DNA of 11,552 bases from an uncultured bacterium. GTDB lineage: Bacteria > Krumholzibacteriota > Krumholzibacteriia > LZORAL124-64-63. This document shows, piece after piece, positions 5,472-11,552 of the stretch. The notes beneath the pieces were generated by a model that ran no database searches, had not been told where the DNA came from, and saw only the letters and a program-made list of their open reading frames with translations. Every line of letters starts with the position of its first letter. The stretch's first letter is position 1. The translations under genes were made by a program, and so were the position numbers. Location of the stretch: assembly GCA_903847545.1 (NCBI GenBank), contig CAINDZ010000728.1, positions 1-11,552 of the forward strand, read 5' to 3'.

Positions 5472-6328
5472 CCCACGAACTCCAGCTGGTCCACCTTCGG
5501 GATGAGCCCGGCCGCATGGCCGCGCCGCAGCAGCTCGGTGATGGCCGCCCGCCCGCGGTCGCCGTAGTCCAGCGTCCAGTCGTTGACGTACATGCCGACG
5601 AACTCGTCCGCCAGCTCGACGCCCATGTCGCGGGCCCAGCCCAGCGCGTAGTCCAGCGCGGCGGCGCGGTTGTCCAGGCTGTAGCGGATCGAGGCGGTCA
5701 GGATGTCGCTGATGTCCTTCATCGCCGCGCCGTGCTTCTTGTGGATGGCGTTGCCGCCCAGCGGCAGCGGCCAGTCGCGGCGGCCGGTCGTCTCCCACCA
5801 CCACTTGCCCAGGTTCAGGCACTCGACCAGCCCCGCTTCCTGGTAGGTGAGCTGGCCCTCGTGGATGATGAGCCCCGCCGGGAACTCGCCCGCGACCACC
5901 CGCTGGATGATCTCGTCGAACGGCACCACCACCGGGTTCACCTTGCCGCCGCAGATCTGGTCCACCGCCAGCTGCAGCTCGAGCCACGCCGAGGTCATCT
6001 TCCCCGGGATCGCGACCGTCAGGCCCGCCAGGTCGGCCGGGGCCAGCGGCGCCCGCGCCACGACCATCGGCCCGTAGCCGAAGCCCATGCTCGCGCCCGC
6101 CGGCAGCAGCGCGTACTTGTCCAGCACGTAGGCGTAGGCGTGGATGCTGATCGCCGTGATGTCCAGCTCGCCGCGCGTGGCGCGCTCGTTCAGCGTCTGG
6201 ATGTCCTGCAGCACGTGCTTGAACCGGTACGGCCCGGTGTCGAGCTTGTCGCGGGCCAGCCCGTAGAACATGAAGGCGTCATCCGGGTCTGGGCTGTGGC
6301 CGAGCGTCAGTTCGATGATGCCGGACAT
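5468..6328 (-). CDS. mqnD: 1,4-dihydroxy-6-naphthoate synthase (menaquinone, futalosine pathway)
   Basis: A 286-aa enzyme that converts cyclic dehypoxanthinyl futalosine to 1,4-dihydroxy-6-naphthoate, a late step of the futalosine route to menaquinone. It has the periplasmic-binding-protein-like fold of the MqnA/MqnD family: SPDPDDAFMFY (12-22) in place of the SPCPNDTF form, VLQDIQTLN (39-47), YGPMVVAR (85-92), AIPGKMTSA (106-114), and LIIHEGQLTY (153-162), where His156 matches the catalytic-base His of Thermus MqnD. LGKWWWE and LPLGGNA also match. The start is ATG 6328, with AAGGAG 5 nt upstream. It follows the beta-rich membrane-protein gene by 55 nt in the same direction and probably shares its transcript. 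Other mqn genes are not in the window. Cytoplasmic. It implies menaquinone-based respiration. Confidence 0.93.
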   Translation of the reverse strand: MSGIIELTLGHSPDPDDAFMFYGLARDKLDTGPYRFKHVLQDIQTLNERATRGELDITAISIHAYAYVLDKYALLPAGASMGFGYGPMVVARAPLAPADLAGLTVAIPGKMTSAWLELQLAVDQICGGKVNPVVVPFDEIIQRVVAGEFPAGLIIHEGQLTYQEAGLVECLNLGKWWWETTGRRDWPLPLGGNAIHKKHGAAMKDISDILTASIRYSLDNRAAALDYALGWARDMGVELADEFVGMYVNDWTLDYGDRGRAAITELLRRGHAAGLIPKVDQLEFVG

Positions 6329-6383
6329 GGACTCTCCTTAGCCGGCCCGGGGCCGGACGCTGGGGGATGGGACGTGCCGGGCG

Positions 6384-7457
6384 CTACGAGCGGCCGCGCC
6401 GCACCAGCACCAGGGCGCCGATGATAACCACCACGAGCACCGCCGCCAAGGGCAGCGGGAAGGCCCCGCCCTTCTTCGCGCCGGCGTCCGCCGCCGCGGC
6501 GTCCCCGGCAGCCGCGTCGGCGGGCCGGCTGAACAGGGGCTCGGGTGCGCCCGCGACCGTCCCGGGGGTCAGCCGCACGGCCACGCTGGCGCCGGCGGCG
6601 ACGGCCGGCCCGGTGTGGCGCGCGTAGTCGGGCACCGCCTTCTCGGTGGTCGCCTGCAGGCCGGCGCCCTCGACGCCGACAGTCGGCGGGTTGGTCAGCA
6701 GGCTCCAGGCCTCGATCGCCACGTCGCTTCCGACAGGAATCTCGAGCGTGCCCTTCCAGGGGGCGGTGGCCGTCAGGTGCACCCGCGTGGAGCCCGGCGT
6801 CAGCGGCGCCTGCAGCCGCGCGCGCGTGCCCGTCACCGTCACCTCGATCGGCGTCGGCTCGGCGCCGCGCAGGTAGGTGGCCTTGACGTCGGTGGCGCCT
6901 GCCGGCAGCGGCAGCTCGAGCGTGACGCCGCCGGCGACCGTCACCTGCGGCGTGGCCAGGTTGGTGACCTCGGCCAGCAGCTCCAGCGAGGCGGTCGTCT
7001 CGCGGTGCTGCACCACCAGGTTCAGTCCTTTGATGGCCACCTTGTCCCGCGCGGCCGTCGTGCTGAACACGTCCAGGTTCACCGGGCCGGCCGTCAGGTC
7101 CGCGCCGCGCTTCTGCCACCAGTACGGCACGCCCTGGTACCAGACGGCGACGATGTACGTCCCGATGTCCTTGATGGCGATGCCCTGGGCGGTGAACGTG
7201 CCGCTGCCCGGCTTCATGTCCATCACGGTGTTCGGCGTTCCCAGCACGTAGTCCACGGTCACGCGGTCGGGCGTGCCGGGCTGTCCGGTCGTGGCGTCGC
7301 GGATCACGAACCGCAGGTCGGACGGGGTGCCCTCGACGGCCTGGGCCAGGGCCCCACCGGCCCAGCCCGCGACCAGGAGCGCGACCAGCAGCAGCGACAG
7401 CCGGGCGCCGGGGGCGATCCCGCCCGCCCGGGCGCCCCAACGGGTCTCGAAACTCAT
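6384..7457 (-). CDS. Exported beta-rich protein with C-terminal membrane anchor, unknown function
   Basis: A 357-aa protein I cannot place in a named family. A signal peptide covers about residues 1-40 (basic start, hydrophobic core LSLLLVALLVAGW, likely cleavage after ALA38 or AQA40). Residues 45-310 are rich in Thr, Val and Gly with alternating patterns, suggesting two or more beta-sandwich domains; the first (45-135) resembles carboxypeptidase-regulatory or Ig-like folds. An Ala/Asp/Lys-rich linker (about 312-332) leads to a single transmembrane helix (333-352) and a basic RRGRS end, giving a type I topology with the bulk outside. The start is ATG 7457, with AGGAAGGG upstream at about 8-10 nt. 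It precedes mqnD and is divergent from the TPR-protein gene, sharing a promoter region with it. It might be an envelope or electron-transport-associated factor, but no catalytic motif is visible. Confidence 0.82.
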   Translation of the reverse strand: MSFETRWGARAGGIAPGARLSLLLVALLVAGWAGGALAQAVEGTPSDLRFVIRDATTGQPGTPDRVTVDYVLGTPNTVMDMKPGSGTFTAQGIAIKDIGTYIVAVWYQGVPYWWQKRGADLTAGPVNLDVFSTTAARDKVAIKGLNLVVQHRETTASLELLAEVTNLATPQVTVAGGVTLELPLPAGATDVKATYLRGAEPTPIEVTVTGTRARLQAPLTPGSTRVHLTATAPWKGTLEIPVGSDVAIEAWSLLTNPPTVGVEGAGLQATTEKAVPDYARHTGPAVAAGASVAVRLTPGTVAGAPEPLFSRPADAAAGDAAAADAGAKKGGAFPLPLAAVLVVVIIGALVLVRRGRS

Positions 7458-7552
7458 CCGCGCATCCCTTCCTGCCGGGGGCCTGCCTGCCGCCGGCGCT
7501 GTTTTGCCTGCCGTCCGGGCCGGCGGGAACGGGCGGAAAACCGCCTGTCATC

Positions 7553-7581
7553 TTGAGTTCCCCGCGCCCATCCGGTACATT
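7553..7581 (+). promoter_or_regulatory. Sigma70-type promoter of the TPR/glycosyltransferase series
   Basis: TTGAGT (7553-7558) and TACATT (7576-7581) are 17 nt apart on the plus strand. Transcription would start near 7588, about 46 nt before the ATG at 7634. It overlaps a putative leftward promoter (7589-7617). Confidence 0.6.
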
Positions 7582-7588
7582 CCGGCCC

Positions 7589-7617
7589 AGTATCGGTCAA
7601 CTTGCCACGAGGTTCAA
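7589..7617 (-). promoter_or_regulatory. Putative promoter of the beta-rich membrane protein and mqnD
   Basis: On the minus strand TTGAAC (7617-7612) and GATACT (7594-7589) are 17 nt apart, each matching the consensus at 4 of 6 positions. The predicted start near 7582 gives a leader of about 125 nt to the ATG at 7457. That leader contains a small GGCGG-AAAA-CCGCC hairpin (7532-7545). Confidence 0.4.
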
Positions 7618-7633
7618 CCCGAGGGTGACGATC

Positions 7634-8743
7634 ATGCCCCAGCTGCATCTTCCGCGCCGTATCGCGCCCTGGCTGCTGGCCCTGTCCGTCCTGTCCGTCG
7701 CGGCTTCCGTCGCGGTCGCCGTGCCGCCGGCGCCCGCCCCGGCGCCGTCCGGGACCGCCTGGGAAACCTACAAGGCCGACAGCTACCTGCTGCAGGCCGG
7801 CGAGTCGTTCCAGTTCCGCATCTCGTTCGACCAGATCCCGGTGCGCTCGTGGCGCCTGGTCGTCGACGGGGGCCAGGAGCAGTGCGACCTGAACGTCCTG
7901 CGCCTGAAGGACGAGTCGCTGCTCTACTACAAGACGGACGAGGCGAAGCATGACGTGCTGGTGCCGTGGGGCAGGGGCGAGGAAGTCATCGTCGTCCTGA
8001 CCAACGGCGCCCACGAGGCGGCCTTCACGGTGTCGCTGCAGGGACCGCCGCGCAACCAGGTGCACGCCGCGTACGCCTACCACGTGAACCGCGCCCTCGA
8101 GGACTTCGCCGCCGGCCGCCGGCTCGAGGCCGAGGACCACTGCCGCTCGGCCCTGCTGGAGGATCCCGAGGACGGCGTGGCCAAGGTGCTGCTGGCCGGC
8201 TTCCTGCGCGACGGGCAGTACCTCGACCGCGCGGCCGCCCTGGTCGAGGAGGCGCTCGGCAACGAGCTGCCCGGCGACATGCGCTCGCTGGCCCTCGACC
8301 TGCGGGCGGACCTGCGTCGCCTGCGGGCCCCGCTGCCGGCCCCCGTGCGGCAGGGGCTCGAGCAAGCCGAGCGCGAGCTGGGCGACGGCAAGGCCGACGC
8401 CGCGCTGGCCACGACGACGCGCGCGCTCGAGAGCGGCCTCGACATCGACGCCGGCGCCCACGCGTCGTTGCTGACCCTCAAGGGCCGGGCCCTGTGCGAC
8501 CTCGGCCGGAACTTCGAGGCCCTGGACACCTTCACGCAGGCCCTGGCCCTGTCGCGCGACAAGGGCGACGCCGCCGTGGTCTACTACTACATGGGCCGCC
8601 TGTACGTCGCGATGGAGAACCTGGCCCAGGCCGAGGGCGCCTACGGCAAGGCCCTGCAGAACGGCCTGCCCAGCGGGCTGTCGGTCAAGGCGCGCGAGGC
8701 GCTGAAGGACATCCGCGCACACCAGACGCCGGCCGGCCGCTGA
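7634..8743 (+). CDS. Exported TPR-repeat protein
   Basis: A 369-aa protein with a signal peptide (RRIAPWLLALSVLSVAASVAVA, likely cleavage after Ala29), a Pro/Ala linker, a beta-rich domain of about 40-140 that I do not recognise, and then helical repeats. At least two segments have the TPR pattern of small and large residues: about 150-205 (ALEDFAAGRRLEAEDHCRSA region) and about 280-345 (ALCDLGRNFEALDTFTQAL, then YYYMGRLYVAMENLAQAEGAYGKAL). TPR arrays bind other proteins, so it is probably an extracytoplasmic scaffold. The start is ATG 7634, with GAGGG 8 nt upstream; the open frame reaches back to 7553, but that part lies in the promoter. The next gene starts 20 nt after the stop, so it leads a probable operon with two glycosyltransferases and a NamZ-like protein. 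Confidence 0.87.
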   Translation: MPQLHLPRRIAPWLLALSVLSVAASVAVAVPPAPAPAPSGTAWETYKADSYLLQAGESFQFRISFDQIPVRSWRLVVDGGQEQCDLNVLRLKDESLLYYKTDEAKHDVLVPWGRGEEVIVVLTNGAHEAAFTVSLQGPPRNQVHAAYAYHVNRALEDFAAGRRLEAEDHCRSALLEDPEDGVAKVLLAGFLRDGQYLDRAAALVEEALGNELPGDMRSLALDLRADLRRLRAPLPAPVRQGLEQAERELGDGKADAALATTTRALESGLDIDAGAHASLLTLKGRALCDLGRNFEALDTFTQALALSRDKGDAAVVYYYMGRLYVAMENLAQAEGAYGKALQNGLPSGLSVKAREALKDIRAHQTPAGR

Positions 8744-8763
8744 CCGCCGCAAGGATGGAACCG

Positions 8764-9855
8764 GTGAACTACCGCGCCGACTGCCTCCACTTCCGCGGCG
8801 ACGTGCCTTGCGCGCCGCACAAGCAGACCGGCGTGCATTGCGACGGCTGCCCCGAGTTCCGCGCGCGCGCCGGCCGCATCCTGCTGGTCAAGCTGGGCGC
8901 CGCCGGCGACGTCATCCGCACCACGCCGCTGCTGGCGCCGCTGCGTCGCGACCATCCCGACCACGTCGTCACGTGGGTGACCGACTTCCCGGCGCTCGTG
9001 CCGAAGGGCGCCTGCGACGTGCGCGCGCTGGACACGGCCACGACGCTGTGGCTGCGCCACGCGCGATTCGACCTGGCCATCAACCTGGACAAGGACCGGC
9101 AGGCCTGCGCGCTGATGCGCGAGGTGTCGGCCGCGCGCAAGGTGGGGTTCACCCTCGGCGATGACGGACTGTGCCGGCCGCTGGAAGAGGGCGTCGACGC
9201 GGGGATGGCCCAGGCGGTGCGCGCCAAGTTCCTGACGGGCCTCTTCGACGACGTCAACCGCGCCTGCACGCAGAGCTACCTGCAGGAGATCTTCGCGATC
9301 TGCGGCTACACGTTCGCCGGCGAGCCCTACGTGCTCGACAGGCCCGAGCCCGCGCCGGCGTTCGACCTGCCCGCCGGCCGGCTGATGGGGCTGAACACCG
9401 GCTGCGGCGGCCGCTGGACCAGCCGGCTGTGGCCCGAGGCGCACTGGCTCGAGCTGGCGCGGGGGCTGCGCGCCGCGGGCCTGGGCGTCGTGCTGCTGGG
9501 CGGGCCCGACGAGCACGAGAAGAACTTGCGCCTGGCCGCGGCCTCGGGCGCCTGCTACCCGGGGCACTTCGACCTGCGCACGTTCATCGGCTTGGTCGAC
9601 CGCTGCGACGTGGTCGTCTCGGCCGTCACCATGGCCATGCACATCGCGCTGGGCCTGGGCAAGCGCCTGGTGCTCATCAACAACATCTTCAACCCGCGCG
9701 AGTTCGAGCTGTACGGCCGCGGCGTCATCGTGCAGCCGCCGCAGGCGTGCTCGTGCTACTTCCAGCCGCGCTGCACGGCACCCTCGTTCTGCCTCGAGAA
9801 GCTCGACGCGGCGACGGTGCAGCAGGCCGCCGTCGACCTGCTGGGGCGCCCGTGA
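8764..9855 (+). CDS. Family 9 glycosyltransferase (heptosyltransferase-like) with terminal Cys clusters
   Basis: A 363-aa GT-B glycosyltransferase of the ADP-heptose:LPS heptosyltransferase family (GT9). Family signs are ILLVKLGAAGDVIRTTPLL (39-57), FDLAINLDKD (102-111), GLNTGCGGRWTSRLWP (209-224), VVLLGGPDE (242-250) and the nucleotide-sugar-binding CDVVVSAVTMAMHIALGLGKR (281-301). The sugar transferred is unknown. Two cysteine groups frame the domain: Cys7, 16, 26, 29 at the N-terminus and Cys329, 331, 337, 343 at the C-terminus, suggesting a metal site or disulfides. The start is set at GTG 8764 because AAGGA lies 8 nt upstream. ATG 8755 (three extra residues) is in frame but overlaps that site and has no Shine-Dalgarno of its own. 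The 3' end overlaps the next glycosyltransferase by 4 bp (GTGA), so the two are probably translationally coupled. Confidence 0.92.
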   Translation: MNYRADCLHFRGDVPCAPHKQTGVHCDGCPEFRARAGRILLVKLGAAGDVIRTTPLLAPLRRDHPDHVVTWVTDFPALVPKGACDVRALDTATTLWLRHARFDLAINLDKDRQACALMREVSAARKVGFTLGDDGLCRPLEEGVDAGMAQAVRAKFLTGLFDDVNRACTQSYLQEIFAICGYTFAGEPYVLDRPEPAPAFDLPAGRLMGLNTGCGGRWTSRLWPEAHWLELARGLRAAGLGVVLLGGPDEHEKNLRLAAASGACYPGHFDLRTFIGLVDRCDVVVSAVTMAMHIALGLGKRLVLINNIFNPREFELYGRGVIVQPPQACSCYFQPRCTAPSFCLEKLDAATVQQAAVDLLGRP

Positions 9856-11003
9856 AGCTGGCCTTTCTCGGCCCGGCGCCGCCGCTGCGCGGGGGCATCG
9901 TCACCTACTACGGGCTGCTGGCCAGGGCGCTGGCCGCACGCGGGCACGAGGTCTTCTGGGCCTCGTTCCGCCGCCAGTATCCCGGCTTCATGTTCCCCGG
10001 CTCCACGCAGGAGGGCGAGACGGCCGCCTGGCTCGACCACCCGAACCTGCCGCGCTTCGTGCCGTGGTCGCCGCTCAGCTGGTGGCGCACGTACCGCGAC
10101 ATCCGTCGCGAGGCCCCGCGCGCCGTCGTCATCAAGTACTGGATCCCGTTCTTCGCGCCCGGCTTCTGGGCCGTGACCTGGCTGCTGCGGCGCCGCACGC
10201 AGGTGCGCGTGGTGTACCTGCTGGACAACGTGATCCCGCACGAGAAGTACCCGCTGGGCCTGTTCCTGACGCGGCAGGCGCTGCGGCAGGGCCACGGCTT
10301 CATCGCGCAGAGCGCGCAGGTCCGGCGCGACCTCGAGGCCGTGTTGCCGGGGGTGGACGGCCGCCACGTGGTGGAGGCGCCGCACCCGGTGTACGATTTC
10401 GGCGCGCCCGGGCGGCCACGGCCCACGCGCGAGGAGGCGCGGGCGCGGCTCGACCTGCCGCCGGCGGCGCGCCTGGTGCTCTTCTTCGGCTTCATCAAGC
10501 CGTACAAGGGCGTGCTGCACCTGGTCGACGCGGCGCCGCTGCTGAAGGAACGCTACGGTGACGGAGTGCGCGTGCTCATCGTCGGCGACGTCTACGGCGA
10601 CAGGCAGCCGTACCTCGACCGCATCGCGGCCTCGGGCGCGGACGACATCATCCGCCTGGTCGACGGCTTCGTGCCGGACGAGCTGGTCGAAAGCTACTTC
10701 GTGGCGGCCGACCTGGTCGTGCTGCCCTACGTGTCGGCCACGCAGAGCGGCATCGTGCAGATCGCCTACAACTACGACCGGCCGGTCGTGACGACCGACG
10801 TCGGCGGGCTGCCGGAGGTGGTGCAGGAGGGGCGCACCGGGTTCCTGGTGCCGCACGGCGATCCGGCCGCGCTGGCGGCGGCCATCGCGCGCTTCTTCGA
10901 CGAGGACAAGGCCGCCGAGTTCGCCGCCGCCGTCGCCGCCGAGAAGCGCAAGTACTCGTGGGAACGCATGGCCGAGGCCGTCGAGGAACTGGCGACCAGG
11001 TAG
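9852..11003 (+). CDS. Family 4 glycosyltransferase (GT-B)
   Basis: A 383-aa glycosyltransferase with the two-Rossmann GT-B fold. The N-terminal acceptor domain begins with LGPAPPLRGGIVTYYGLLARALAARGHEV (6-33), including the glycine loop. The donor domain has FFGFIKPYKG (211-220, phosphate-binding Lys216 and Lys219), VLIVGDVYGD (241-250) and TTDVGGLPEVV (314-324, Glu322). The usual first Glu of the EX7E donor motif is replaced by a YVSATQSGIVQIAY segment (293-306), as in one subfamily of GT4 proteins. It is cytoplasmic or membrane-associated, and donor and acceptor are unknown. The start is GTG 9852, which overlaps the TGA of the GT9 gene. The pairing with a GT9 enzyme suggests assembly of an envelope oligosaccharide such as an LPS core or a secreted glycan. 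Confidence 0.92.
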   Translation: MKLAFLGPAPPLRGGIVTYYGLLARALAARGHEVFWASFRRQYPGFMFPGSTQEGETAAWLDHPNLPRFVPWSPLSWWRTYRDIRREAPRAVVIKYWIPFFAPGFWAVTWLLRRRTQVRVVYLLDNVIPHEKYPLGLFLTRQALRQGHGFIAQSAQVRRDLEAVLPGVDGRHVVEAPHPVYDFGAPGRPRPTREEARARLDLPPAARLVLFFGFIKPYKGVLHLVDAAPLLKERYGDGVRVLIVGDVYGDRQPYLDRIAASGADDIIRLVDGFVPDELVESYFVAADLVVLPYVSATQSGIVQIAYNYDRPVVTTDVGGLPEVVQEGRTGFLVPHGDPAALAAAIARFFDEDKAAEFAAAVAAEKRKYSWERMAEAVEELATR

Positions 11004-11046
11004 GGGGCCGCCGGGCCCGCCGACGACAACGAACGGGGAGCGGATC

Positions 11047-11552
<506 letters not shown>

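Noticed and set aside
6342..6356. CCGGCCC/GGGCCGG palindrome between the beta-rich protein gene and mqnD
   Set aside because: Only a one-base centre, no T run, and such GC palindromes are frequent in this composition. It may be meaningless.
8755..8763. ATG at 8755 as the start of the GT9 gene
   Set aside because: AAGGA is too close to it but is ideally spaced for GTG 8764. The difference is only three residues, so this is a mild preference.

Overview
The window is bacterial chromosomal DNA of high GC content (roughly two thirds or more by eye), gene-dense, with no tRNA, rRNA, transposase, integrase or CRISPR array visible. Long antisense open frames are an expected result of the GC content. 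The gene mix is futalosine-type menaquinone synthesis (MqnD), an agmatinase plus a deoxyhypusine-synthase-like enzyme, an ACE-like M2 peptidase, a bacterial SET-domain methyltransferase and family 9 glycosyltransferases. This points to an environmental, probably uncultivated, high-GC lineage, for example around the FCB group or Krumholzibacteriota/Eisenbacteria-like phyla. That placement is a weak inference; no marker gene is present.

Layout. (1) 1-220: the 5' end of a leftward gene with a good sigma70-type promoter, then an 84-bp REP-like imperfect palindrome just beyond the end of the peptidase gene. (2) 221-2101, minus: secreted or membrane-anchored M2 (ACE-type) zinc peptidase. (3) 2257-4750, minus: a probable polyamine operon read from a TTGACA-type promoter at 4721-4750. 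Its order is a 98-aa protein with a basic head and an Asp/Glu-rich tail, then agmatinase, then a DHS-like enzyme overlapping agmatinase by 4 bp, and it closes with a clear rho-independent terminator at 2257-2288. A perfect inverted repeat sits directly after the agmatinase start codon, and a 30-bp direct repeat spans the stop of the acidic gene.

(4) 4923-5450, plus: a compact SET-domain lysine methyltransferase. It converges on mqnD, and both stop codons lie in one palindrome. (5) 5468-7457, minus: mqnD preceded by a gene for a secreted, C-terminally anchored beta-rich protein of unknown function. (6) 7634-11552, plus: a tight gene series of a secreted TPR protein, a GT9 glycosyltransferase, a GT4 glycosyltransferase and a DUF1343/NamZ-like protein cut by the window end. 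It reads from a promoter that overlaps a divergent one, and is probably a cell-envelope or glycan unit.

The most interesting part is the polyamine operon. Agmatinase should supply putrescine. The DHS-like enzyme keeps the catalytic Lys of eukaryotic deoxyhypusine synthase although bacteria have no eIF5A, so it either makes an aminobutylated polyamine such as homospermidine or modifies an unknown acceptor. An unusual polyanionic protein with a lysine-rich head is encoded first in the same operon.
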